64,000 nt of DNA from Nectonema munidae (GCA_030549495.1 JAUIRK010000046.1:310001-374000), one strand, 5' to 3'; positions 11,801-20,704 are shown, counted from the stretch's first letter. A program made the numbers and translations. The notes: generated by a model not told the origin, from the sequence alone.

Positions 11801-14800
11801 ATCTAAAAAAAACAAGCTCTAAACTTGAATGTCATTTATACAAGAGAGACTTTTGTATCCTATATATCCATGTTTGACTCTTTTGCAGTTTCACACATTT
11901 AAAGAAAGAATATGACGTCAAGCGATCTACCATTATCGCCATTAAAAAATCCAAAATAATTTCTAGAGCCCAAAAAAATGAAGATTAAAAACTCCTATGA
12001 AAAGATTTTACCCCAAATTAGATTGAAGATGCACAGTTGTTAATTCATTATTCAATATCGAGTAAAAAGGCATTCATTCGTAAAAACTTGATATTAATAC
12101 AAGCGCTGTTGTTCAGTCAAGCAGGGTTGCGCTGTATAAAAGTTTGTTTAAGTTTATAAATAAAAATTACAAAATTGTTTTAATATAATTCCTATACCCT
12201 TGTATTACATATTTTATTTTATATTTTAGAACCTTCTACAAAACAAGGTACACTTTATATTTGTATACGCAAAAAGAACTTAAATCAGATTGAACTGGTC
12301 GGCAATTGGCCTAGGAGTCTTGATAAAATTGTAGTGACCGTTTTGTTATGGACGAAGGTTTTTCCTTTACCTGCAAACTTGACAACTAAAAAAACATTCG
12401 AAATATGGAAATTCCGGTAGAAAATTTTACGGTGAATTAATAGCTGGTGTGATACATGAAAAGTATACTTTCAAAAGATGTCCTTCCAAAATCTAATATT
12501 TAAAAAATGTTGTTTTTCTGAAAATGGTTGATTATGGAGTAAAATGGGCAAATCTTGAGATGATCTCCCCTTCCTTTGAGTTTTAAATTTGCAAACACAA
12601 AGTTCGTTGAGTGAATATTTAATATAAACTGTGTTGTGTACTCGCATAGTATGCAGCCTTTTAAGACATATATTTAAAACTAATAAGTTTGGGTCGCATT
12701 TTACAAGCGAGGAATATTGTGAGTATGGCTAAGCTTGACTAAATCTTTTAAAAGTAGCTATTTTGCTAACTTATAGTTTGACTGATTCTCACTGAAAGAC
12801 TGGATACTCTGTCCCCTTCTAAATATTAATTACCATGCAAACACAGTTGACGAATTTTATGGGGTTGACTTTTAAGTGAAATTCACTCCAATCTTGCTTG
12901 TGTGTGAAGTTAACTTGAATCCTTCATTTTAATCAGGATTTGTTGATCTTAAGTATTTTATCATGATAATCTATTAAGTTTTTTTAAATTTCTTAGTTAA
13001 ATATTTTATTAGATAGTAGGTATCTCATTCAGCGAAACGAGGTTAAACAAAAATTATTTATTAAAAACTCAATTGATCAATTATTTTACGTATAGATTAA
13101 CTAATAATTACTCTATGAAATAATAATATATAATAATATGTTGCAAGTAGTTTTCAAAATATCCAGAGATATTTAAAAAGTTTAATAGTTATTAAAAAAG
13201 ATGGATTCAATTCCATTAACGAGAATTTAAATTAAAAAAATTTTAATTTAGAGAATTAATTGACAATTCTTTAAAATACCAGATACTTAATCATGATAAA
13301 ATATCTGAAATCAAAAAAAACCTGAATATAATGAAGGGTTCAAATTTTCAACTTAAAAAAGGTGGATTCATTGGATTCAACTAAAATGTCAACTCCATTG
13401 TTATGTAAAAATCATAGGAGTAGAAGGTCGGTGTGGAAGATAAGATTCTGTATAAAATGGATGGTGACTAAAGCGGATGGAATCATATAAGTGGGCGTGG
13501 ATTAGTTTATTTTGAGGTCTAATACTAATGTTTAAGCCAGTGCTTCTCAAACTTTTTTACCCTAGGGTGCACCTATGAAATAACCGAAACTTAGGGGCGC
13601 ACTATTGAGATTGATATGGAAAAATCAGACATAAAATTTTAAAATAAAAAATATAAAGAAGTACATTCTACATATATTATCCGTTATTTGGTCTTTTCAC
13701 GCACCCCCTGTTATGTTGTCTCGCACCCCTTGGAGGTGCGTGCACCCATTGTTAAGTATCGCTCAAAATGGAATCTTAGGGTTCACATGACTATCTTTAA
13801 TGGCTCACCTGGCTATCTTCAAGAGCACAACAGTGCACCGCGGCACACCGTTTGAGATGCACTTAAGGTTTGTCAAATCGAATCCCCCATTAAAGTCTTT
13901 TCATTCATTATTGGACTAGTGGAATAAAATTTTGATTATCCATGGAAATTTCCCATACCATACTCATTAGACTAAGCAAGATTAATGTTTAGATGGAAAT
14001 ACTAATTTTATATATGAATTATACTTAAACTTTTTTTCCTAGATCTAAGTTGGTGTCCGGGCTTTAAATCTTACTGCGAATGGGACACAAATACTCAACA
14101 AAATTGTCCCAATATGTGTGCAAGTAATGTTTAGTATTTTTAATAACGAATATACATTTTAAAGTTCTTCAAACGTTTCACTAAATTTAAAGATCAGGTT
14201 TTCTTATAAAATCAACAAATCCCTTATTTATATAGCCGATGCTTAGAGCTTGAAAGCTCAAAGATGATAATCAAACTATGAGAGAATGTTGAAGCATACG
14301 TTTAGGTCTATTTCAACCAATCAAAGGAAAATATAACTTAACATAACATACATGAAATGTTTTATTGAGAAAAATGATAAGCAAGCAATTACTTTGATTT
14401 TTGTATCTACTCTTAACCAGATTGTGGGAAGGAAAGTAAACCTTTTTACAAAACATTAATTCGTCGAACTATTTTTTGGTCTCTTTATTGCTCAAGAGTT
14501 TACGGTATCTTCAGGCAAAGAATATAATTGATTGATAGCTCTTTGAGTCAATTTTATCGACGAAAACTGTTTTCCAAGGATTGGTATTAAAATTTGAGAG
14601 AAAACTTTCCTTTATAGAAGAGCGAAACAAAAAATTTCTTGTTTACAAAAAATGAAAAATTATTTTTATGAATTCCAGCATTAGGCGAATTTATAAGCAG
14701 AAACCAAAACTAAAAGAAGTTGTCTTTGAAAAAAACCTTATTCATCAAGTGTAGCATACCACAAAAATATAAGTAATATTTATTCACAGGATAAAAATCA

Positions 14801-17800
14801 ATATACCCAATATTAAATAAATCTTAGTTATACACCAAAAAGAAGAAAAATATTTTTTTAAATTAAAATTAAGGTCGGAATTTTTTGTTTTGTTCCTACT
14901 TTCTTTCACTCAAAATTCCATAATTAAATACTCAAGTGATTCTGGTTAATTTCTGGTTATAAGGTGATCAAAATAAAAAGATTTAGGAAAATCAACTTTT
15001 TAAATGATCTTTTAATAAAATTAATTTTACACTAATCTTTTTTAAAGTCTTTTTACCTTTTCAATTTTTTTTTATCAGATTTTGAAGAAAACACAGGTAA
15101 ATATTTGAAAAAACTAATTTATTTTTTATTTCAAATGCTGCATGTTAAGTTGAAGATAAATTGATGTATACTTTTCTAATGTAGAAATGAAGTGGAAAAC
15201 TTTGGGTAAAATTTAAAAGATGAGTTGATTCTTCATCCTCAAATTTTAAGCAGGCTTATTTATTAGAAGCAATAAATATTTAGAGGAAAAATTCGTATAA
15301 ATTAGAATTTAGGATAGATATTTAGAAGTAAAGGAATTCATTACAAAAAAAATCGATCTCGTGCTTAATTACTTTAGAATTAGAATAGTGAAAAGGGTAT
15401 GTTATATTTTATGCACCAGTAATATAAGGGTTAGTTCTTGCATTTGCGCTACGTTTATCATATTTCACCTGGAGTCGGTTGTGTGCCTTGGGCTTGATTG
15501 TGAGCTAAAGTAGAAAATTTCAGAATTACAAAGTCATCTTCCAAGTTTCGTCATGAGTACTCGTGCTACGAAGAAACAGAAGACGGACAGTAGGTCGATC
15601 CTGTTGTGCAAACTCAGAAACAAATTTACTTCTTCCCACAGTCAAATAAATCTCATGTTTTATAAGTTTTCCAACACAATTAGATATATCGATTTTAAGA
15701 GCATAGTAATAATAATGTATCTTATTTCAAGTTGAAATATTTTCTTATGGTTAAAAAATAATATATTTTTGTACTTGCTTCAAAATATACATGAAGATTT
15801 AAGGAAATTATAAAAATGATTCAGACACTTAATACTCAAAAGTAAGATATTACTGAAACAAAAATATGAGACTGAGTAAGTAGAGCAAAAAAGAAATATG
15901 ATTTTGGAGTAATCTTCTTTCAATATATCATTATATCCGATATAAATTTTTCTTTACTTTAAATACCACCACAGGTTTCCTTTTCTTCTTGTATTAAATA
16001 ACTTTACCTATATATTTCATTAAAAATTTTTAGTTACAGTCACTGGTATTTAAATATAATTATATAAAATCTATTAGCCAATTATTGCGAAACACATTTT
16101 ATGCCAAACAAGAGAACTTGTGAATACGTCAGTGGCAAAGTAGCCCAAGAGCGGCCGGGAGATTTTAGTTTTGTGAAAAGTTCTGATAACACTTCACAAC
16201 GCGAAAAATGAATTATATAGGTATGCAGCATAGGAAGAAAGGCGGTAGCATCAATTGATGCATTATGCTCTACTATTTGTGCTGCCTTTTCATTAATGAT
16301 ATATTAATACAAATTAATTTGGCGAGCGCTGCCGACCGATCTCGCACCCCTTTCGCTACCTCACTGGATACTATTACCTAAATTTCAAAGATTTTATATA
16401 TTTTTAGAAGCTCCAACAAGTTTGTCGTCTTTGAACTTTATTGTTATTGATCTCTAAAAATGTGATAATTTATTTTAGGTGATATCCCAGGTTTTTAATT
16501 TATACTTTTCAGACCCAATTTGTCTCTTTGCCACATCAACATTTTTGACAAACCTCAAATATAAAACATTGATTTGATTCGTTTATTCGCGTTCTTATTT
16601 TGCATGGTAGTTAGTGCACTTGCTAAACAACTATTTATCCTTTCAGCAAGAATTCCACTTGCAATTGATTGTAAAAATTCATAGGGAATAATCAGTTTTA
16701 TTTTTTGGTTTTGGTGAAGAGTTAGAGTTCTTGTTATACTTTTAAGGCAAACTCTAATCCTATCTAGAATTTGAGAGATGTCCAATATCTTCGGATCCAA
16801 GGTTATAGGAACAGAGTAAAATCACTTACTTGTAAGCTTGATGCATTTTAAAACAAAGGTATAAACAAGCAACTAATATCGTTAGTACAAATGATATACC
16901 GTCAAATCTAAATAAAAGTGTTTTTACTATAAAGACGTTATTTTTATTTACAAGAGTAAATAGACACTTTGAAAAGATGTATATTCGCTTTTGAGTGTTT
17001 AAAATTAATCGAGGTTTTTAATATACAAATGGACTGATGTATTTTTCCGTTTGTCTCATCTTTCTTATCAAATGTTTATATTCATGCAAGATACATGGAA
17101 ACAAGGAAATTGTAGAAGAAATCATGTTCCTTCCATATGCACGTGTTACACGTATTTAGTTATAAGTGCGCCTAATAAATAAATTTAGGTGACTCCAACC
17201 AAGAGATAGGTTTGTACAAGTAATAAGCAAATAAGGAAAAAAGTTTTGTATGCACGTGTATTACCAATTTTTATAGCTTTCCCAAAAAGTTTACAGACTT
17301 GTGAATTACAAGAAAATAAATTAAAAAATATACAATTTTTTTAAACACATTTTTTTTTCAAAATCTAATATGTAAAACACAAACATATTTTTCTTCCCTT
17401 TTAACAGATACGAATCCCAATACAGAAGGGCCCTACTATTTTATTCTTGGGGCATACTATGATCAAGACTATTCAATTAGTTTCCCTAACCAGCAAGATA
17501 TCCTGGACGTCTTGACTCATGTAAGTTTTCGGCAACCTAAATATTAAAACTTTGCATCTTTACCTTTTAAATGCTAAGTGCAACACTCTCATCGCTGACG
17601 TAAAAGATGGAAATGGCAATTATGTCCAGTTCGCTCTAAAAGAAGCCCCAAAGAAGATAACAATTAGCGTATTTATTTTAAACTTAAAATAAAAAGCGCA
17701 TAAAGTTCTATTTTTAATGTAGTCATCAAGTATTCCTGATTTTGAAAGAAATGGCATTCAAGAGTTGATTGACAGCAATAAAATTAATGGAGCAATTCAC

Positions 17801-19575
17801 ATTGCGCCGTAGGATTAAGTGTTATATAATTACAACATTTTTAAAACTAATCTTATTCACTTTATATAGATATCACAGTAAGCCTTTAATATGAATTCGC
17901 ACTCTCAACTCATAAAAACACCGTCTATCTCAATTTTTGAAATTAGTCACACATTGCCGCTTAAAACATATTTGTTCTTCATTACTAATTAATCAACGAA
18001 AAATTAACTAACTGACTAACTAAATTCATAAATATTTTCGTCATAAATAAATGTCGACTATAAAATTTTTTATCAAAATTTCAATAAGTAAATTTTTTAT
18101 TTAAAATAAAATCAGAAAAAAAATTATTTATAAAATTACTAAGTGCCCAATTAATCCAATTTATGCGGCGAAATGTCATGTGGAAAAGCGTCGCATGGTG
18201 TAGTGTGCTATTACGCAATTTTTGATATTCTTTCTATTTTTGCCTTGCGTAAGTTTACTTTGAGCTACTTAATTAGCAAATATTTATTTTCAAGAGTTGA
18301 TTAATTACAAACCACTTTTTAAGCAAAGTAAAAGAATCCCGTGCAAAAGCTCAGAGATTCGTAAAAATAAGAAAGAATAGACGAAGCTATATATATTTTT
18401 TAACGATCTGTTATTCTCCTTATGATTTAGATGCTGGCTATTGCATAGCGAAGAAATCATACGTAACTTTTGAATTCACTGGTGAGTCCAGAACAGTTTG
18501 CCACGAATTGTTTCACATGTAAAAATTAAAGGGATATATTTCCTTGCAATTTCTTGCTTTCTTGTTTTCAGGTTAAATGTTGCCCACGATACGTGCTCCG
18601 GTTCAAATGGACAAGGAAAAATCATGGCGTCAGGTATGTATGCCTTCGATCATGATTACTATAACTGGTGTCCAAATACGAGAGATGAACTCCTGAAATA
18701 TATCAGAGAGTAATGTTCCATTTATGATTTAGATGAAGAGAAATATTTTCTTGATTCTTCATTTTAAGGAATGCACCAAAAGAGTTGAGTAAAAAGGTAC
18801 CTTGGAATACCCTATCTTCAAAATTGAAGTTAACTGCTGAGGAACAATGCTCGCGTTCTAAACAAAGTCTCAATACAGGCGTAAAGATATAAAATTCTTT
18901 CTTTAAACAATGATCTTATATTAGTCAAAAGAATAATCCATTTGTAGTGAAGTCAAAAATCTATATTATTGGAAAATGAACATAAATGTTGATATAACAA
19001 TAAGAAATTTCAACTTTTATTCCTATTTTTGAAACCACGCTAAATAAATCAATACACTCTTTGATCCATCTGATTTCTAGTTTAGTTTTAAAAATTTTGA
19101 GTTGACTAAACAGGCCTACTACTTTTGCATTTAAATATGGTAAATAAAATACTCTTTGAATAAAGTTTACTAAAAACGGGTTTTCTTTAACATTGAAAAT
19201 GACTTTTGTCCAAAAATTTATAAACTTTTTGAAAATTTCAAAGATCCTTGGACCACGTAGCTACACTCTTAGGAAAAAAATCAAAGGAGATAAATTCAAG
19301 AGTTCCATGTCTACACATTTCTTCTGAATTCAAATGCTTAAAATGTGTGTTCATTCTTCATTTTGATAGATGGAAAATACTTGTCGATTCTTTTATTGTG
19401 ACGATGCACAAGGTTACTACTATGAAGTGCCGGTCTACGATGGAACTCCATGCGAAAAGAGCAGTGGAAAGTTGGTTGCTTCAGGAGTAAGTCGTGTGCG
19501 GTTCGCTCTTTCTAGAATTTTGCATAATTGTTATTTATTTAGGATGGTGCTTGTCATCTCGGAAAATGCGCCTAA
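2760..19575 (+). CDS. Secreted M12B (reprolysin-like) metalloprotease with ShK-like modules and microexons
   Basis: Predicted secreted zinc endopeptidase, inferred from 20 exons of about 1122 nt in total (373 residues) with matching phases. Exon 1 is a signal peptide (MNTKIFIATLVLLFAE). Next come 18-nt exons at 4789, 8101, 9394, 12230 and 15079, Cys-module exons at 7077 and 14043, and 12-nt exons at 16034, 16408 and 16479. Catalytic exons start at 17408, 17579, 17723, 17870, 18431, 18572, 18769, 19370 and 19543. The zinc site is HELFHMLNVAHD and the Met-turn is around IMASGMYAFD. The tail has LTAEEQC, VYDGTPC and GACHLGKC, as in the Cys-rich region of ADAMTS-like and tick-type reprolysins. 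No ordinary propeptide with a cysteine switch is seen; the Cys-modules and Ser/Thr/Pro/Asn linkers occupy its place. Confidence is high for 18431-19575 and moderate for the upstream chain. Confidence 0.7.
2809..4788. other. Intron 1 of the protease gene
   Basis: AT-rich. It contains an 88-codon open frame on the + strand from 3159 and an 81-codon frame on the - strand ending at 3444. Neither resembles a known protein and both are Lys/Asn/Phe-rich as expected by chance. No repeat was recognised. Confidence 0.4.
4789..4806 (+). CDS. Protease 18-nt microexon (SIGKK)
   Basis: TTTGCAG precedes and GTAAAT follows an 18-nt unit that reads two bases, five codons (SIGKK) and one base, giving phase 1-1. 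It is the first unit after the signal exon. Alone it could be chance; the support is that it has the same length and phase as units at 8101, 9394, 12230 and 15079. Confidence 0.45.
4807..7076. other. Intron 2 of the protease gene
   Basis: No coding region recognised. A slightly more GC-rich patch near 6120-6240 has no identified origin. The last 370 bp belong to duplicated segment A. Confidence 0.4.
7077..7157 (+). CDS. Protease exon: four-cysteine ShK-like module, copy A
   Basis: TTTTTTTCCTAG precedes an 81-nt exon with donor GTAATT; phase is 1-1. It encodes 26 residues starting LSWCPGFKSYC and ending NCPNMCA, with cysteines spaced C-x6-C-x9-C-x3-C. The C-x6-C...W spacing and the CPxMC ending recall the ShK fold, but ShK normally has six cysteines and only four are present, so the family name is tentative. 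The hydrophilic, Cys-rich sequence after a signal peptide suggests an extracellular binding or linker module. Confidence 0.6.
8101..8118 (+). CDS. Protease 18-nt microexon (FEENT), copy A
   Basis: CTTTTATCAG precedes and GTAAAT follows. It reads two bases, FEENT, one base (phase 1-1). An identical exon occurs at 15079 in the duplicated segment, with both splice signals kept. Confidence 0.55.
8940..9060 (+). repeat. Dispersed repeat (single end of the 12917-13341 family)
   Basis: About 100 bp including TTAATAGATTATCATGATAA and CCTGATTAAAATGA. The same sequence occurs in reverse at 12917-13005 and, more diverged, in direct orientation near 13270-13335. It looks like one terminal arm of a MITE. 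Confidence 0.55.
9268..9283. repeat. (TC)n microsatellite after an AATAAA-like tail
   Basis: A short TC run follows a stretch ending in GAATAAAAC. This could be the decayed 3' tail of a LINE, but no LINE coding sequence is adjacent. Confidence 0.35.
9394..9411 (+). CDS. Protease 18-nt microexon (TPVNK)
   Basis: AAATTTCAG precedes and GTACAT follows. The unit reads two bases, TPVNK, one base, phase 1-1, the same form as the other 18-nt units. It is not a copy of any of them. Confidence 0.45.
10027..11214 (+). mobile_element. hAT transposon with perfect 8-bp target duplication
   Basis: The element begins CAGGGCGAG(T)AAAA at 10027 and ends TTTTCCTCGCCCTG at 11214, a 14-bp inverted pair with one mismatch. 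It is flanked on both sides by GTTATTAT (10019-10026 and 11215-11222), the 8-bp target duplication expected for hAT. AGTCAATAAAGTCAA-like repeats lie just inside both ends. A degenerate transposase remains: a C..C motif (CKVC near 10300) that may be a BED finger remnant, and a C-terminal fragment with VERSFKLKKLL (about 10973-11005). Several frame breaks make it inactive. It sits in a protease-gene intron. Confidence 0.88.
11404..11570 (+). repeat. tRNA-like SINE
   Basis: A tRNA-related head has an A-box-like TAGTGGTAGAAG (about 11415) and a B-box GGGTTCGATTCTC (about 11452), followed by an unrelated tail containing TTATCATCTGCC. No acceptor-stem pairing holds, so it is not a working tRNA gene. 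A diverged relative of the B-box and tail is at 41870-41975. Confidence 0.6.
12230..12247 (+). CDS. Protease 18-nt microexon (PSTKQ)
   Basis: TATTTTAG precedes and GTACAC follows. It reads two bases, PSTKQ, one base, phase 1-1. The Pro/Ser/Thr/Lys content matches the other small units, suggesting a flexible linker. Confidence 0.45.
12917..13341. mobile_element. MITE-like element with long terminal inverted repeats
   Basis: The left end (TTGAATCCTTCATTTTAATC...) and the right end (...AATATAATGAAGGGTTCAA) pair as diverged inverted repeats of about 60 bp, including TTTTATCATGAT on both sides. There is no coding capacity. A solo arm of the same family is at 8940-9060. No clear target duplication was found. 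Confidence 0.55.
13538..13862. mobile_element. Non-autonomous hAT element inserted in duplicated segment B
   Basis: The ends CAGTGCTTCTCAAAC and GTTTGAGATGCACT are inverted repeats of the Charlie-like hAT kind. The short flanks share TTAAG. The related site near 6896 in copy A reads straight through without this insert. No coding sequence is present. Confidence 0.8.
14043..14123 (+). CDS. Protease exon: four-cysteine ShK-like module, copy B
   Basis: Same 81-nt, phase 1-1 exon as 7077-7157, with acceptor CTAG and donor GTAATG kept. The one difference I see in the coding part changes Lys to Gln (TQKNC in copy A, TQQNC in copy B). All four cysteines are retained and there is no stop, which suggests both copies are still used. 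Confidence 0.6.
15079..15096 (+). CDS. Protease 18-nt microexon (FEENT), copy B
   Basis: Identical in sequence to 8101-8118, with acceptor TTTATCAG and donor GTAAAT also identical. It was carried along in the segment duplication, so it is not independent evidence for the microexon rule, but its perfect retention is notable. Confidence 0.55.
15280..16033. other. Protease intron, no elements recognised
   Basis: A 60-codon frame from 15553 starts MSTRATKKQKTD. Its flanks show no splice logic compatible with the gene, and I could not connect it to a family. Confidence 0.35.
16034..16045 (+). CDS. Protease 12-nt microexon (TVT)
   Basis: AATTTTTAG precedes and GTATTT follows. It reads two bases, TVT, one base, phase 1-1. 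It is the first of three 12-nt units before the catalytic exons. So short a unit could easily be chance; the shared phase with its neighbours is the only support. Confidence 0.35.
16130..16366. mobile_element. Non-autonomous hAT element
   Basis: The left end CAGTGGCAAAGTAGC and right end GCTACCTCACTG form imperfect terminal inverted repeats. The interior is GC-richer than its surroundings and holds an imperfect hairpin around GCATCAATTGATGC (16248). Flanking octamers are only loosely alike. It lies between two 12-nt microexons. Confidence 0.65.
16408..16419 (+). CDS. Protease 12-nt microexon (APT)
   Basis: TATATTTTTAG precedes and a weak donor GTTTGT follows. It reads two bases, APT, one base, phase 1-1. 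Its composition matches the Pro/Thr linker character. The donor is the weakest of the set. Confidence 0.3.
16479..16490 (+). CDS. Protease 12-nt microexon (DIP)
   Basis: TTATTTTAG precedes and GTTTTT follows. It reads two bases, DIP, one base, phase 1-1. It is the last small unit before the catalytic exon at 17408, which begins in the same phase. Confidence 0.35.
16500..17407. other. Protease intron before the catalytic exons
   Basis: Contains an 81-codon - strand frame (16555-16800) with no recognisable family. No mobile element was identified. Confidence 0.35.
17408..17520 (+). CDS. Protease exon: start of catalytic domain
   Basis: TTTTAACAG precedes and GTAAGT follows. It starts in phase 1 and ends in phase 0. 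It encodes TNPNTEGPYYFILGAYYDQD and a further 17 residues ending DVLTH, compatible with the first strand and helix of an M12 catalytic domain. The Asn/Thr/Pro-rich start continues the linker character of the microexons. Confidence 0.65.
17579..17668 (+). CDS. Protease exon: catalytic domain, second
   Basis: ATGCTAAG precedes and GTATTT follows; phase 0-0, 30 codons starting CNTLIADVKDG. Without splicing at 17669 the frame ends at a stop a few codons on. The acceptor has a weak pyrimidine tract. Membership is inferred from phase and order, because this part of M12B proteases is poorly conserved. Confidence 0.5.
17723..17808 (+). CDS. Protease exon: catalytic domain, third
   Basis: TTTTTAATGTAG precedes and GTAGGA follows. 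It starts in phase 0 and ends after two bases of a codon. It encodes SSSIPDFERNGIQELID and ends AIHIAP. The end phase cannot join directly to the exon at 18431. Confidence 0.5.
17870..17877 (+). CDS. Protease candidate 8-nt exon
   Basis: ATATCACA lies between TTTATATAG and GTAAGC. Eight nt is exactly what is needed to bring the two-base phase of the exon ending at 17808 to the one-base phase required at 18431. The junction would read A-P-Y-H-N-A-G-Y-C. This is inferred from phase arithmetic and good splice signals only. Confidence 0.4.
18431..18518 (+). CDS. Protease exon: zinc site, first half
   Basis: ATGATTTAG precedes and GTAAAA follows. It encodes AGYCIAKKSYVTFEF and ends TVCHELFHM, carrying two of the three zinc-binding histidines and the catalytic Glu of the metzincin HExxHxxGxxHD motif. 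The last codon is split with the next exon. Confidence 0.85.
18572..18709 (+). CDS. Protease exon: zinc site second half and Met-turn
   Basis: TTGTTTTCAG precedes and GTAATG follows. It continues the motif with LNVAHD (third His, then Asp), then DTCSGSNG, IMASGMYAFD (Met-turn region) and NWCPNTRDELLKYI. The residue normally Gly after the second His (HxxG) is Asn here. The order and spacing match M12B reprolysins. Confidence 0.85.
18769..18880 (+). CDS. Protease exon: C-terminal catalytic helix and QC motif
   Basis: CATTTTAAG precedes and GTAAAG follows; it completes the split Glu codon and ends in phase 0. It encodes NAPKELSKKVPWNTL and KLTAEEQCS. The L-x-A-E-E-Q-C pattern just after the catalytic domain is typical of ADAMTS-like and tick-type reprolysins. 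Confidence 0.75.
19370..19486 (+). CDS. Protease exon: Cys-rich tail
   Basis: TTTTGATAG precedes and GTAAGT follows; phase 0-0. It encodes ENTCRFFYC, VYDGTPCEKS and LVASG. C-x4-C followed by DGTPC is the standard pattern of the ADAM Cys-rich region. Confidence 0.8.
19543..19575 (+). CDS. Protease last exon with stop
   Basis: TTATTTAG precedes. It encodes DGACHLGKCA and TAA, completing the C-x-x-G-x-C pattern that ends this module in the family. No transmembrane segment follows, so the product should be secreted. Confidence 0.75.
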   Translation, partial: DGACHLGKCA

Positions 19576-19679
19576 GCAAAGTTCTCGCTGCCAAGAATTG
19601 ATTTTTTAGTCCTACAATTGATTTTTGTTTCATTTTAAAATATCTAAAAGCTTGACAATATATCCTTTTATTTTCAAAT

Positions 19680-19685
19680 AATAAA
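19680..19685 (+). terminator. Poly(A) signal of the protease gene
   Basis: AATAAA lies about 105 bp after the stop codon, followed by a T-rich stretch. This is a usual 3' UTR length for a compact secreted-protein gene. Confidence 0.55.
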
Positions 19686-19689
19686 TGCC

Positions 19690-20700
19690 TTTGTTCTTAA
19701 ATTCTTGTATCCTGATATTTATAAAATTGAAGAAATCTTTCGCTTCATGCTACTGTTGTAAGTTTGAACACATTACAAGCATATACATCAAGGTAAAGAA
19801 ATCAACCTAAGTAAGTTTTATTCTTCATATTATGTGACAGATAATTATGTTACAACAACTAGTAATAATGATGAGGGATTTCGACATTGAAATGCTTAGA
19901 AAAATACGTAAGAGTATAATTAATTTCACTAATCAACATTTTGTTTTATCAAAAATGATCAAATACACCAGTTAGCGTTATAACACGTGATTATATGAAG
20001 AGAATAGAATTAGTTTATTTGAATTAATTTAATTGTTTGTGAAAATTCGTTCATTATCTGCCGCTGCAAACGAAGGATTTTGTAAAAATTTGAAAAGTTA
20101 AGAGGGTGCGTGTGAATATTTATAAAAAATGTTGATTGATAAATTATTATCATTGATGCGAGACTTTTATGACAAGAATAAAGAAAAATGAAATCTGTTT
20201 TTAATTCTTGTATTATATAAGTATGGAGAGAGTTGTTTTTAAAAAATAAATGATCAAAGCGAGTATGAAAGACAGGTCTATAGAAAAAAATTAAGCAATC
20301 TAAATCTTGAATTTGAAATATATTATACTTGAGGCTAATAGAGTTACTTCCATTGTCACAGATGCCGATTTGTATTGGAGCAGCACCTGTAAAGATTTTT
20401 CTCACCTGTAGATAGAAGTTAACAGGAGGAATGGAGGTTTTGATATATTTCCACGCAATCCGCCATGTTACTGGATTTAACTCCATTTCAATTCAGGATA
20501 TCATATAATCCTGAAAACCTCTTATGAGAGTAAGGCACGGTAACAATGTAATAATTGATAAAACCAAGTGCTTTCTGGCAAGCCTTGCGAGGGATATGTT
20601 CTGAGCAACACGGTGAGTAAGAAGAGTAAACAAATTCTTAACTTTGAGATGTTGATGCTGATCTCAATTCGCGTTTAAATATGGCGGCTACAACATTATA
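19690..20700. other. Intergenic stretch
   Basis: A 158-codon - strand frame (20010-20486) is the longest single open frame nearby. It resembles nothing I know and has no neighbouring splice or promoter logic. Part of 20410-20520 resembles 21630-21720, suggesting an unnamed repeat. Confidence 0.35.
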
Positions 20701-20704
20701 TAGG

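Larger units (their letters stand above)
13346..15274 (+). repeat. Duplicated exon segment, copy B
   Basis: Copy of 6706-8303 holding the second Cys-module exon and second FEENT exon. Apart from the hAT insert at 13538-13862, the two copies differ by scattered substitutions and small indels, so the duplication is fairly recent but not brand new. Confidence 0.9.

Noticed and set aside
17579-17690. Read-through of the catalytic exon to the stop at about 17690, making the protease a pseudogene
   Set aside because: A GT donor at 17669 in phase 0 and a phase-0 acceptor at 17723 remove the stop, and downstream exons are intact.
20010-20486. 158-codon open frame on the - strand
   Set aside because: Longest lone frame nearby, but no known domain, biased toward Ile/Phe/Leu as expected from AT-rich DNA, no splice or promoter context, and part of it overlaps a likely repeat.
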